A program made the position numbers and the translations under genes. The notes beneath the pieces are model-generated. The model saw only the letters and a program-made list of their open reading frames with translations. It had not been told where the DNA came from and did not search any database. From SAR324 cluster bacterium (lineage in GTDB: Bacteria > SAR324 > XYD2-FULL-50-16), in contig JANQGX010000044.1 in the NCBI GenBank assembly GCA_028282885.1, forward strand, positions 1 through 40,450: a DNA stretch of 40,450 nucleotides. Reading direction: 5' to 3'. Of the stretch, positions 24,342 through 33,291 are shown in pieces; positions within the stretch are counted from its first letter, which is position 1, and every line of letters starts with the position of its first letter.

Positions 24342-24976
24342 CGATCTATCCTTTAAAGTTGAGCAGCCGGAATCGTACAATTAACAGTTTCCTAATTATC
24401 TTAGTTCGTTTTGATACAATAAGCCACCTCAACCTCTTTTTGCTGAAAGTATCATGCCAAAAAGGTCGCAAAACCTCAGATTCAATTTCGAACTTTGCAG
24501 AAGATCAGATCTAAGGAAGCCAATCGAAATCAAAACGGATTTTTCCAAAAAGGACAAACCATTGACTCCCCACAGCCCCTGTGGTAACATACAACCGACT
24601 GTAATCCCCGACTCTTTGAAGAGCAAGGGATATGGTCTTTCCTGTGATCATCATTCGTGTGGTGACAGGTGGAGATCAGGTCCTGTGAAATCGGCTCAGT
24701 CTGTATCGATGCATTATGACCGGATCCCCAAAAATACTCGGATCTGTCAGAAATGGGACACGTCGATGATCTTTTTTTTAAACCAGTTTTATCCTGATCG
24801 TCTAACTGTATTTAAGTTAATATTTTTTCAAAAGTCCGGTAAAAGCCCCTGGTAATTGGCTTAATCTTTCTTCATAGATCAACCCATGCAGAGCTGCAGG
24901 TATCTTAAATAAATACCGGATTGAATTTGCTGAATCGGTCATTTCGGTTCAGTTCCTTGTTGAAGGAGGTAGAAAT
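24342..24976. other. Non-coding gap between divergent genes
   Basis: A 635-base gap between cysE (minus) and the GNAT gene (plus). A 133-codon open frame (24454-24855, plus) exists, but its composition looks random, no good ribosome site precedes it and I see no family motif. I found no SAM-I or T-box signature ahead of cysE. Promoters for both genes must be here but none stands out. Confidence 0.45.
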
Positions 24977-25567
24977 ATGGGGAAAAAACTGAAGTTAAAA
25001 GACGGAACCATCATTACAATTCGGCCACTGGTTGAAAGCGATCTGGAAAAATCGTGGGGTTTTTTTCAAAAGCTGCCCCCGGAGGATCGACTGTACCTAA
25101 GGGTTGATGTGACGGACAAGAAAATTGTTGCTCAAAGAATCAAAGATCTGGGAGCCAATAAGGTAAAAAGGATAGTGGCAGAACTTGATGATGAGATCAT
25201 TGCAGATGCCGGATTGGAACTCAGACCCCACGGTTGGGAAAGACATCTGGCCGATTTCAGACTAATCATCTCGCCTGAATTCGGAGGCAAAGGCCTTGGT
25301 ATGCTGATGGCGGAAGAACTCTATGAAATGGCGCTTAAGGAAAAGGTGGAGGAGATGCTGGTAGAGATTATGGCTCCCCAGGAAGGTGCCAAAAGCATTT
25401 TCAAACGTTTGGGATTCCGGGAAGATGTTGTTATCAAAAAATTTGTAAAGGATATTCACGGAAACAAACAGGATCTTGTCTTAATGCGATGTAACCTGGA
25501 AGAAATTTGGGACAAGATTGAATCTTATTTCAAGGAAGTGGAAAACAGAGACATGCATGATGCCTGA
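24977..25567 (+). CDS. GNAT-family N-acetyltransferase
   Basis: A 196-residue GNAT protein with an N-terminal IRPLVESDLEKSWGFF typical of the fold and an acetyl-CoA loop in ISPEFGGKGLGMLMAEELYEMA (about 95-116), followed by EGAKSIFKRLGF, the usual last core motif. The C-terminal 25 residues are charged and helical. The substrate cannot be told; members acetylate amines of small molecules or proteins. An excellent GAAGGAGGT ribosome site precedes the ATG, so it is probably well translated. It stands alone and converges with the FmdB gene. Confidence 0.88.
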   Translation: MGKKLKLKDGTIITIRPLVESDLEKSWGFFQKLPPEDRLYLRVDVTDKKIVAQRIKDLGANKVKRIVAELDDEIIADAGLELRPHGWERHLADFRLIISPEFGGKGLGMLMAEELYEMALKEKVEEMLVEIMAPQEGAKSIFKRLGFREDVVIKKFVKDIHGNKQDLVLMRCNLEEIWDKIESYFKEVENRDMHDA

Positions 25568-25579
25568 TTACTTGCTGTT

Positions 25580-25650
25580 GCCGAGGGGCGGTTTCATTAC
25601 CCCTCGGCCGGAGCTAACCGGCTTAGTGTTCGTATCCCCGAACCGGGGAT
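25580..25650. terminator. Two hairpins between convergent genes
   Basis: GCCGAGGGG (25580-25588) pairs with CCCCTCGGC (25600-25608), a GC-rich 9-bp stem. ATCCCCG (25634-25640) pairs with CGGGGAT (25644-25650), a 7-bp stem with a 3-base loop. They lie between the GNAT gene and the convergent FmdB gene and probably end transcription from both sides, although no T-runs follow. Confidence 0.5.
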
Positions 25651-25661
25651 GATCAAAAACC

Positions 25662-25868
25662 TCAACCACCGGAAGGTGAACAAGCAGGTGCTGGAACGGA
25701 TGGCGAATTTGTCACTCCACCACCTGTCCTCAAACTCCCCGCTGACATCAGCTTCTTAACGTCTTTTTCATGACATTCGGGGCACTCCTCAATCACTTTT
25801 GAAGAGGAAAGAACCAGTTCCTCAAATCGATGATGGCAACGGTTGCATTCAAATTCAAACAACGGCAT
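25662..25868 (-). CDS. FmdB-type zinc ribbon protein
   Basis: A 68-residue regulatory-type zinc ribbon. It begins PLFEFECNRCHHRFEEL and has a second CPECH, giving the two CxxC knuckles of the FmdB/CxxC_CXXC_SSSS family. The tail is Gly/Ser/Pro-rich and ends in a CSPSGG-type motif. The ATG at 25868 has GGAG seven bases upstream; an earlier ATG at 25880 is less likely. The family is widespread and poorly understood, first linked to regulation of amidase and formate genes. Confidence 0.88.
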   Translation of the reverse strand: MPLFEFECNRCHHRFEELVLSSSKVIEECPECHEKDVKKLMSAGSLRTGGGVTNSPSVPAPACSPSGG

Positions 25869-26248
25869 AAAAGACTCCATTTTTATTTGTCAGTTTGTAC
25901 AGGTCGACGTCTGTTCCGGTAAATCGAACCCCGGAGATCGCTGTCGTTTATGCATATTAAAAAAACAATACCAGAATGTCATGATCCATGTTCAATTTTC
26001 AGACCAATCCACTGACTGGTCTCAATATGCCGTGGAATCGACTCCAGGAACAACGGCTGCTTTACTCGACCGGCGGATATTAAAACAGCCACAATACAAC
26101 TATTAACGCGGGATATCAATATACCTGGATCTGGGGGAGATACCATCCTTGACCTCAGTTTTTGATCGTATTATGCTGATTTTAAGGACTCATGGGAACT
26201 TGGTCTTTCAGTTGGACATTTGTTTCGGTTGATGAGGAGGTAGATGAA
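25869..26248. other. Non-coding gap upstream of cfa
   Basis: A 380-base divergent gap between the FmdB gene and cfa. An imperfect palindrome (AGACCA at 26001-26006, TGGTCT at 26017-26022, one mismatch inside) may be a regulator site. The frame of cfa is open back to 26192, but the ribosome site places the start later. I could not fix a promoter. Confidence 0.35.
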
Positions 26249-27370
26249 ATGGCGAGCAGCGAGACAAACAGGATTGCTAAAACGTTGTTGAACGAGGCCG
26301 GAATTGAGATCAACGGTAACAACCCTTGGGATATTCAGGTTCATAATGAGAAGCTCTTTCAGAGGCTTATGGCTGAAGGTATCCTTGGGGCCGGGGAATC
26401 TTACATGGATGGTTGGTGGAACGTTGAAGCCCTGGACCAATTTTTGGACAGAGCGATTCGAATCGATTACGAATCTTTTTTCAAGTCAAACTGGAAAGCG
26501 GCCTGGCACGCTGCCAGATCGCGATTATTTAATATGCAGAAGCTCAGTCGAGCCTTCAAGGTTGGGGAAGAACACTATGATGTGGGCAACGACCTTTATC
26601 AGGCCATGCTGGACAAAAGACTGAACTATACCTGCGGTTATTGGGAAAATGCAACCAACCTGGATGAAGCCCAGGAGGCAAAACTGGATCTGGTCTGCAG
26701 AAAAATTTGTCTGGAACCGGGAATGAAGGTTCTTGAATTCGGTTGCGGTTTTGGTTCTTTTGCCAAGTATGCTGCTGAAAAATACGGGGCAAATGTTGTG
26801 GGAGTTACCGTTTCCAAAGAACAGGTCAAACTGGGTATGGAGAAATGCAAAGGACTGCCTGTTGAATTACGGTTGGAGGATTATCGGAACATTTCCGGTC
26901 AGTATGATAGGGTTGTTTCCATTGGTATCCTAGAACACGTCGGATACAAGAATTACCGGACCTATATGGAGCGGGTTGATGCAAATCTCAAGGATGACGG
27001 TATCGGATTCATTCATACGATTGGCAGCAACAGAAGCGTTACGAAGACCAATGCGTGGTCTGATAAATATATCTTTCCCAACGGTATGCTGCCTTCCATA
27101 GCCCAGGTTGGAAAAGCGATGGAAGGACTATTTGTCATGGAAGACTGGCACAATTTCGGGGAGCATTATGACAAAACCCTGATGGCCTGGAATGATAATC
27201 TCGAAAAAGCGTGGCCTGAACTGAAGAAGCAATACAGTGAACGGTTTCGTCGTATGTGGCATTTTTACCTGATGACTTCAGCAGCATCGTTCCGATCAAG
27301 GGAGATTCAATTGTGGCAGATCGTCATGACCAAGGGAAGGCGCACCCAGCCCAGGTGCAGGATCATTTAA
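26249..27370 (+). CDS. cfa: Cyclopropane-fatty-acyl-phospholipid synthase
   Basis: A 373-residue SAM-dependent enzyme that adds a methylene group to double bonds of membrane phospholipid acyl chains. The N-terminal part (to about 115) matches the Cfa lipid-binding domain (GESYMDGWW). The methyltransferase core has HYDVGNDLY, TCGYW, the SAM loop LEFGCGFG and EHVGYKNY. The end FRSREIQLWQIVMT is typical. I start at the ATG at 26249 because GAGGAGG lies eight bases upstream; the result matches E. coli Cfa in length. An FAD reductase gene follows after 97 bases on the same strand, hinting that the lipid is further modified. Confidence 0.94.
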   Translation: MASSETNRIAKTLLNEAGIEINGNNPWDIQVHNEKLFQRLMAEGILGAGESYMDGWWNVEALDQFLDRAIRIDYESFFKSNWKAAWHAARSRLFNMQKLSRAFKVGEEHYDVGNDLYQAMLDKRLNYTCGYWENATNLDEAQEAKLDLVCRKICLEPGMKVLEFGCGFGSFAKYAAEKYGANVVGVTVSKEQVKLGMEKCKGLPVELRLEDYRNISGQYDRVVSIGILEHVGYKNYRTYMERVDANLKDDGIGFIHTIGSNRSVTKTNAWSDKYIFPNGMLPSIAQVGKAMEGLFVMEDWHNFGEHYDKTLMAWNDNLEKAWPELKKQYSERFRRMWHFYLMTSAASFRSREIQLWQIVMTKGRRTQPRCRII

Positions 27371-27467
27371 GATTCCGGCCGATGCTCGTGAACAGGGGAT
27401 AGGATTGGCTTGTTTGATCCATGTTTCCTTTTGAACATATGAATCCCATTGGAACGGATTCAAGGTT

Positions 27468-28415
27468 ATGAAAGAATCTGAAGTAATCATAGCGGGTGCG
27501 GGTCCTGCCGGATCTTCCTGTGCCTGGAAACTAAAGCAATTGGGTAAGCCGGTGCTGCTGCTGGATAAACAATCCTTTCCCAGAAAAAAACTCTGTGCCG
27601 GGTGGATCACCCCCGGGGTATTGAAAGACCTGGAAACGAGTCACAAGGAGTATCCCCACGGAATTCGACGCTACCGAAAACTCGATTTTCATATCAAAGG
27701 CCTTCCCCTGCCGGTTCCCACCCGGCAATACGCTATCAGAAGATGGGAGTTCGATCACTGGCTGCTGGAAAGATCAGAGGCTCCCTTAATCCAGCATGAA
27801 GTAAAGGAGATCAGGGATGATGGGGACAGCTTCATCATCGATGATCAATACAGATGTCGGTATCTCGTTGGTGCCGGTGGAACGGGTTGCAGGATTTACC
27901 AGACCTTTTTCAAACCTCTCAATCCCCGGATGGCTGAAAAACGGATCACAACCCTGGAAGAAGAGTTTCCTTACGATTACAGCGATTCCAGGTGCCATCT
28001 CTGGTACCTGGAGGAAGGACTGCCGGGATATTCCTGGTATGTTCCCAAGGCCAACGGTTACCTTAATATCGGAATCGGCGGTAAACTGGCCGGTCTCAAG
28101 GCAAAAAACCAGACCATCCGTCAGCACTGGAACCGGTTGGTCACAAAACTGCAGAAGCTTAAACTCGTCACAGATCATGAGTTCAGCCCTAGGGGATACA
28201 ATTACTATCTCCGTCAAAACGTCCAGACGGTCCAAAGAGACAGGATATACATCGCCGGAGATGCAGCAGGATTAGCTACCCTGGATATGGGGGAAGGAAT
28301 CGGACCCGCTGTCAGAAGCGGAATCGGGGTTGCCGAATCCATCGCTCTTGACAAGGAGTATTCATTAAGTTCCATAGGCAAATACAGCTTTCGTGATATC
28401 CTTTTTCCCTGGTAA
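27468..28415 (+). CDS. FAD-dependent oxidoreductase, geranylgeranyl reductase family
   Basis: A 315-residue flavoprotein. The N-terminal VIIAGAGPAGSS (Gly10, Gly12, Gly15) binds the ADP part of FAD. KKLCAGWITP near residue 45 and YIAGDAAGLATLDMGEGIGPAVRSG near residue 260 are typical of the geranylgeranyl reductase family and related halogenase-like flavoproteins. It is shorter at the C-terminus than most family members. Such enzymes reduce C=C bonds of isoprenoid or lipid chains. The neighbour cfa on the same strand suggests a lipid substrate, but no direct evidence exists. The ribosome site (AAGG) is close to the ATG and weak. Confidence 0.82.
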   Translation: MKESEVIIAGAGPAGSSCAWKLKQLGKPVLLLDKQSFPRKKLCAGWITPGVLKDLETSHKEYPHGIRRYRKLDFHIKGLPLPVPTRQYAIRRWEFDHWLLERSEAPLIQHEVKEIRDDGDSFIIDDQYRCRYLVGAGGTGCRIYQTFFKPLNPRMAEKRITTLEEEFPYDYSDSRCHLWYLEEGLPGYSWYVPKANGYLNIGIGGKLAGLKAKNQTIRQHWNRLVTKLQKLKLVTDHEFSPRGYNYYLRQNVQTVQRDRIYIAGDAAGLATLDMGEGIGPAVRSGIGVAESIALDKEYSLSSIGKYSFRDILFPW

Positions 28416-28642
28416 CGCTGAATCTTAATGCAGCGAAATTGGAGGATACGTAACTTGATATAACTCCCCTGATTGTCAACCTTGTGCCTTCCTTAAACTC
28501 CGTCGAAACCCTCGTGAATATTCACAAGAATCCATTGATTAAAATCGCCAAGACTGTTAAGCCTGTGAAACCGACTGACTGTTCAATCTCATAATTCGGA
28601 CCCATCATTTAACACAACCGAAACCAAGCAGGGAGGAGGATC

Positions 28643-30598
28643 ATGAGTAAGCTATTATGGCAACCCAGCGAAGAACAGATCAAAGCAACCAATATGTATC
28701 AGTTTATGCAATTGGCCAATGAGAGATATAACAAGTCATTCACCGACTACCCCGGACTTTACCAGTGGTCTATCGATAACATTCCGGATTTCTGGAAACT
28801 GTTCTGGGATTATGCCGATATCGTCAGATCCAGGGATTACGACCGTATCGTGGATGATCCGGATAAGATGCCGGGTGCAAAATGGTTTCCGGGAGCCAAA
28901 CTCAATTTCGCCGAAAATCTGCTGCGCTATCGTGATGATCGGGTTGCGCTGTTATTCAAAGGTGAAGGACAACCGGTTAAAAAAATGACATATGGCGAAC
29001 TCTACAGGGAAACCGCTCGAATGGCGAAAGCCTTGAAAGAGGCTGGTGTCCGGGTGGGAGATCGCGTGGTCGGATTCATGCCCAATATGCCCCAAACGAC
29101 CATCGCCATGCTGGCAGCCGTCAGTCTGGGGGCTACCTGGTCATCCTGTTCACCCGACTTTGGTATCAAGGGAGTGCTGGATCGATTCGGGCAGATCAAA
29201 CCCAGGATCCTGTTTACCGCCAACGGTTATTTCTTTAAGGGAAAATCCATCGATTCCCTGGAGCGCATCTCTAATATTCTCAAGGATCTACCTTCAATCG
29301 AGAAAGTTGTGGTTGTTCCTTATACCGAGGAAAATCCGGATCTGACCGGAGTACCCAATGCCGTGCTTTTCGATAAATTTAAAGACGATAATCCCAACCT
29401 GGAAATTGAGTTTGAGCAGCTTCCCTTTGAGCATCCGTTATACATCATGTATTCATCGGGAACCACTGGTCTTCCAAAGTGTATGGTGCAAAGTGCTGGG
29501 GGCATTCTCCTGCATCAGATGAAGGAGTTGATGCTCCACACTAACCTGACACGAGAGGACAACATTTTTTATTTCACTACCTGCGGCTGGATGATGTGGA
29601 ACTGGCTTACCTGTTCGCTGGCAGTGGGAGCAACCCTAATTCTCTTTGATGGCAATCCCTTTCATCCCCATCCGGGAGTCTTATGGGAACTGGCCCAGGA
29701 TGAAAAGATCAGTGTATTCGGCACCAGCGCCGGTTATATCGGGGCCCTGCAAAATGCCGGGTTTCTGCCGGCAAAGGAGTATGATCTCTCCTCCCTCAGA
29801 GCCCTGCTATCAACCGGCTCACCGCTTTCTGTTGAGGGTTTCGAGTTCATCTACCGGGAGGTGAACTCGGATTTACAACTGGCTTCCATTTCCGGCGGAA
29901 CGGATCTAAATGGGTGCTTTGCCCTGGGAAATCCGATGGGACCGGTGTACACAGGCGAACTCCAATGTCGCGGACTCGCTATGAAGGTTGAAGCTTTCGA
30001 TGATAACGCCAGATCGGTGATCAATCAGCAGGGAGAACTGGTCTGTACGGCACCGTTTCCATCCATGCCCATCTATTTTTGGGATGATCCGGATGGTTAT
30101 AAATATAACAATGCCTATTTCTCCGTATACCCCAATATCTGGAGACACGGGGATTTTATTGAAATCAACGACCGGGGTGGGGTGGTTATTTACGGCCGCT
30201 CTGATGCAACCCTCAATCCCGGTGGCGTCCGCATCGGAACAGCGGAGATTTATCGTCAGGTTGATATGTTTGGTGAGATCGAGGATAGTGTCATAGTCGG
30301 TCAGAACTGGAAGAATGACATCCGGGTGATTCTGTTTATCAAAATGATTGAAGGCCAGACCCTGTCAGAAGACCTGATGAATCGATTAAAGACAGCAATT
30401 CGCAACAATGCTTCGCCCCGACACGTACCGGCAAAAATTCTGATGGTCCCGGATATTCCGTACACTCTCAACATGAAGAAGGTCGAACTGGCGGTCAAGA
30501 AAACCATTGAGGGCGAACCTGTATTAAACAAAGATGCCTTGCTCAATCCCCAGTCTCTTGATTATTACGCAACCATCAGGGAAGTCCGGGAGGATTGA
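28643..30598 (+). CDS. Acetoacetyl-CoA synthetase
   Basis: A 651-residue adenylate-forming enzyme (ANL superfamily) that activates acetoacetate to acetoacetyl-CoA. The N-terminal cap has AKWFPGAKLNFAENLL, typical of AacS. The AMP-binding P-loop is YIMYSSGTTGLPK. GGWMMWNWL (here CGWMMWNWL) and ISGGTDLNGCF are AacS-like, and NPGGVRIGTAEIYRQV holds the hinge region. The C-terminal catalytic lysine region (TLNMKKVELAVKK) is present. A strong GGAGGAGG site precedes the ATG. It may allow use of ketone bodies or acetoacetate for lipid or polyhydroxybutyrate metabolism; no partner genes for the latter are in the window. Confidence 0.93.
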   Translation: MSKLLWQPSEEQIKATNMYQFMQLANERYNKSFTDYPGLYQWSIDNIPDFWKLFWDYADIVRSRDYDRIVDDPDKMPGAKWFPGAKLNFAENLLRYRDDRVALLFKGEGQPVKKMTYGELYRETARMAKALKEAGVRVGDRVVGFMPNMPQTTIAMLAAVSLGATWSSCSPDFGIKGVLDRFGQIKPRILFTANGYFFKGKSIDSLERISNILKDLPSIEKVVVVPYTEENPDLTGVPNAVLFDKFKDDNPNLEIEFEQLPFEHPLYIMYSSGTTGLPKCMVQSAGGILLHQMKELMLHTNLTREDNIFYFTTCGWMMWNWLTCSLAVGATLILFDGNPFHPHPGVLWELAQDEKISVFGTSAGYIGALQNAGFLPAKEYDLSSLRALLSTGSPLSVEGFEFIYREVNSDLQLASISGGTDLNGCFALGNPMGPVYTGELQCRGLAMKVEAFDDNARSVINQQGELVCTAPFPSMPIYFWDDPDGYKYNNAYFSVYPNIWRHGDFIEINDRGGVVIYGRSDATLNPGGVRIGTAEIYRQVDMFGEIEDSVIVGQNWKNDIRVILFIKMIEGQTLSEDLMNRLKTAIRNNASPRHVPAKILMVPDIPYTLNMKKVELAVKKTIEGEPVLNKDALLNPQSLDYYATIREVRED

Positions 30599-30625
30599 AG
30601 ATTCCGTCTCCGGCTATGCCTCCGC

Positions 30626-30646
30626 ACACCCGCTAATTGCGGGTGT
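30626..30646 (+). terminator. Stem-loop after acetoacetyl-CoA synthetase gene
   Basis: ACACCCGC (30626-30633) and GCGGGTGT (30639-30646) form a perfect 8-bp GC-rich stem with a 5-base loop, 28 bases past the stop. The following CAATTCTTACC has only a few Ts, so termination is likely but not textbook. Confidence 0.55.
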
Positions 30647-30854
30647 CAATTCTTACCGAACAACATTTTAAGCTTCTATCTCCGTTCACTTCTTTTAGCC
30701 ACGACCGTGCAATTGCTGTCATTACAAGACTTTCCCGGTTTTTATTGATTGGCTGATTAATGACCGCAATGATATAAATAGTTAGTGTTTGCGTAATTAG
30801 GGACCTGAAAACCTGGCAGTAAAAAAGGGATATTGCCAATAACAGGAAATTGAA

Positions 30855-31871
30855 ATGGAACAACTCAATCGTTTATGGAAGAAAGGGCAGGACTTTCTGG
30901 GTGTAAAATACCCGATCATGGCCGGAGCCATGACCTGGATCTCCAATCACCGGTTTGTAGCGGCTGTATCCAATACGGGTGGATTCGGCAGCCTGGCTGC
31001 CGGGAGCATGCCACCGGAAGAGCTTGAGAGGGAGATCGATAAAACCTTCGAGCTCACCGACAAGCCATTCGGTGTCAACCTGATCACCATTTCGCCGAAC
31101 TACAAGCAACACCTGGAACTGACCGTCAGAAAAAAGGTTCCCTTTATCATCTTTGCCGGAAGCTTCCCGAGGGCTTCCGAAGTGAAAATCGCCAAAGAGA
31201 GTGGCGCCAAAGTGATCGCCTTCGCATCCAATAACTCTATCGCCAGAAGAATGATCGATTCAGGCATCGACGCCCTGATGCTGGAAGGTAGTGAAGCCGG
31301 AGGACATATCGGTCATGTCTCCCTCATTATCCTGCTGCAGCAGGTATTACTGGCAATGGACGAAGTCCCGATTTTCGTTGCCGGAGGAATCGCCACCGGA
31401 CAATTAATGGCACACCTACTGCTCGCCGGTGCGGCCGGGGTTCAAATGGGAACCCGTTTCATCCTGACCGAAGAGTGTGAGGTTCATCCCAACTTCCGGG
31501 AAGCCTTTAGAAAGGCCCGTGCACGCGATGCCATTGCCACACCCGCAGTCGGATCAGAGCTCAATGTGGTTGCTGTCAGAGCCCTCAGAAACAAGGGGAT
31601 GTCCGATTTCACCGATCTACAGATGGAGCTGATTTTAAAAAACCGCGCCGGAGAGATCTCCAAAAAAGAGGCACAGTTCGAAGTGGAAAAATTCTGGATG
31701 GGGGCCTTGAGAAATGCCGTCCATGAAGGTGACGTCAACAGGGGTTCCCTGATGGCCGGTCAAAGTGTTGGTCTTGTCAACAAGGTTCAGACGCTTCAGG
31801 AACTATTCGACGAAATGATCAATGACGCCCTTGGCGCCCTCAAGCTAGCCAAAAAAAGACTCGGCCCGTAA
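30855..31871 (+). CDS. FMN-dependent nitronate monooxygenase / FabK-like enzyme
   Basis: A 338-residue TIM-barrel flavoprotein of the NMO/FabK family. Motifs are VKYPIMAGAMTWIS and AVSNTGGFGSLAAG at the start, GVNLI, EGSEAGGHIG (about residue 146), VAGGIATG and AGAAGVQMGTRF, all FMN-contact elements. It could be a nitronate monooxygenase, which detoxifies alkyl nitronates, or FabK, the FMN-containing enoyl-ACP reductase of fatty acid synthesis; the two are hard to separate by eye. No fab genes are next to it, though lipid genes are upstream. AGGA lies eight bases before the ATG. Confidence 0.85.
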   Translation: MEQLNRLWKKGQDFLGVKYPIMAGAMTWISNHRFVAAVSNTGGFGSLAAGSMPPEELEREIDKTFELTDKPFGVNLITISPNYKQHLELTVRKKVPFIIFAGSFPRASEVKIAKESGAKVIAFASNNSIARRMIDSGIDALMLEGSEAGGHIGHVSLIILLQQVLLAMDEVPIFVAGGIATGQLMAHLLLAGAAGVQMGTRFILTEECEVHPNFREAFRKARARDAIATPAVGSELNVVAVRALRNKGMSDFTDLQMELILKNRAGEISKKEAQFEVEKFWMGALRNAVHEGDVNRGSLMAGQSVGLVNKVQTLQELFDEMINDALGALKLAKKRLGP

Positions 31872-31873
31872 CT

Positions 31874-31921
31874 CATCTTAAGAGGTGTATCCTGACCTGA
31901 AGGGATTCAACTCAGACACGG
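31874..31921. repeat. Separate copy of a 48-bp repeat arm
   Basis: This 48-base stretch starts two bases after the upstream stop codon and matches 42 of 48 bases at 32175-32222 in direct orientation (shared core TCCTGACCTGAAGGGATTCA). It is a lone copy of the right arm of the larger inverted element that follows. Confidence 0.75.
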
Positions 31922-32049
31922 GAGAAAAGCATATGATCCATCCGGATGCTCAACAATTAAATATGTAAACCACCCGCCAGAATATCTTTTAAATCTAAAT
32001 CGTTAAATCCCTGACACCACAATCTTGATCAAGCCACCTAACAGAGTGA
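31922..32049. other. Spacer between the two repeat copies
   Basis: The 128 bases between the lone arm and the palindromic element are AT-rich and hold no gene. With the repeats they make a 372-base non-coding gap (31872-32243). Whether this spacer belongs to the repeat family or is flanking DNA cannot be told from one copy. Confidence 0.35.
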
Positions 32050-32222
32050 CTGGTGTGAAGCCGTTCAGGGCATTTGAGACGCCGAGTTAGATGGTCTTAA
32101 CGAAACGGAGCGTCAGAAACCTCTATTGTCTGAGCGCAAGCGAGTTTAGAGGTTTTAGCGAAGTGAGTTTAGACCATCTTGCGAGGTGTTTCCTGACCTG
32201 AAGGGATTCACACCAGACACGG
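32050..32222. repeat. Palindromic repeat element with three nested inverted pairs
   Basis: Three perfect inverted pairs nest: CTGGTGTGAA (32050-32059) with TTCACACCAG (32207-32216), AGATGGTCT (32089-32097) with AGACCATCT (32171-32179), and AAACCTCTA (32117-32125) with TAGAGGTTT (32147-32155). A motif AGCG(C)AAG(C/T)GAGTTTAGA occurs twice in tandem at 32133-32150 and 32157-32173. There is no open frame. The pattern resembles REP- or MITE-type intergenic repeats, able to fold into one long stem in RNA or single-stranded DNA. It lies between the FMN enzyme gene and the convergent ABC permease gene. Confidence 0.8.
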
Positions 32223-32243
32223 ACGGTATTCATAACTATTATT

Positions 32244-33290
32244 TCAATTCCAGGAGAAGGAGATGGAGCCGATGATCAGGAATGCTACGGACATGACCGC
32301 CAGAACAACTATCTGACCGGCGACATCAATCAAGCCGGCACCGTCATTCATAATTGCCCGTAAAGCCGTCAGCAGATGAGTGAGGGGGAAGACCTCAGCC
32401 GCGTATTTTACCCACTGCGGTGCACCTTCCAGGGAGAACCAGACCTCGGAGAGAAACATCATGGGCCAGCTAATGAAGTTGATCACTCCTGAGGTGAACT
32501 CCTCGCTGTTGCCCCTGGAAGCCAGGATCAGCCCCAACGATGTGAGGCTTAGGCTCCCCAGGAAGAAAACCAGAGTCAAATCAAGAAAGGAGCCGTTCAT
32601 TTGAAAGGAGAACATCAGATCGCAGCCGATCCAGACTACCAAAAGGGTAAACATGATCAGAAAATTCCGTGACAGCATCTGGGAGGTCAGGTATTCAAAG
32701 GACGTCAGCGGGGTGGCTTTGAGTCGTTTCAACACCCCGTTTTTTCTGTATCTGACCACCACATACCCCACGCCATAGAGTGCGCTGAACATCATGTTCA
32801 TAGCTAGAATTCCCGGGAAAAACCAATCGATAAAACGAATTTCATAACCCTGGATTTCACGTTTTCGGCCATTGACCTTATGCTCGGTTCTGATCAGGGA
32901 GGAGTTAAACAACTGCTCTATGATATATCCCTTTTGGGAGGTTTCACTGACCCAGTATTCGTTCCCCGGGGATGCGTTTTTGACCAGGAAATCGATCTTA
33001 TGGTGTTTCAGCTTATCAACCCCTTCACGGCCTGTTGTGAAGGGAATGAATTCAAAATTCTTTTGGTCCCGAAAACCTTCGGGAAGCTGCAGGAACTCCG
33101 CTTTTACCGGTTTGTCTTCCAACGGGAACACCCCGATTTTATAAACATTATAGCGATTGCTGCCAAAAATCAGGGCAAAGCCTCCTACCAGAAGAAACGG
33201 GAACAGGAAATTCCAGCCAAAAGCGGCCCTGTCCCTGAAAAACTCGTGATTTCGGGCTCTGAACATGGCCCACATGCGTTTGAAATTCAT
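32244..33290 (-). CDS. ABC-2 type transporter permease
   Basis: A 348-residue membrane protein of the ABC-2 export family. One helix lies near residues 25-45, then a large loop of about 130 residues probably outside the membrane, then a group of five hydrophobic segments from about 165 to the end (such as FPGILAMNMMFSALYGVGYVVV and ISWPMMFLSEVWF). The short YRKNGVLKRLKATPLT is the coupling-helix motif of DrrB/NatB-like permeases. It starts one base after the stop of the ATPase gene, with GGAG inside the end of that gene, so both are one operon. The substrate is unknown; relatives export drugs, peptides or ions. Confidence 0.9.
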   Translation of the reverse strand: MNFKRMWAMFRARNHEFFRDRAAFGWNFLFPFLLVGGFALIFGSNRYNVYKIGVFPLEDKPVKAEFLQLPEGFRDQKNFEFIPFTTGREGVDKLKHHKIDFLVKNASPGNEYWVSETSQKGYIIEQLFNSSLIRTEHKVNGRKREIQGYEIRFIDWFFPGILAMNMMFSALYGVGYVVVRYRKNGVLKRLKATPLTSFEYLTSQMLSRNFLIMFTLLVVWIGCDLMFSFQMNGSFLDLTLVFFLGSLSLTSLGLILASRGNSEEFTSGVINFISWPMMFLSEVWFSLEGAPQWVKYAAEVFPLTHLLTALRAIMNDGAGLIDVAGQIVVLAVMSVAFLIIGSISFSWN

Positions 33291-33291
33291 T

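Noticed and set aside
24454..24855. 133-codon plus-strand open frame between cysE and the GNAT gene
   Set aside because: No good ribosome site, random-looking residue composition, no recognisable motif.
31874..32222. CRISPR array or insertion sequence
   Set aside because: Only two direct copies exist, spaced unlike a CRISPR array, and no transposase frame is inside or beside the repeats.
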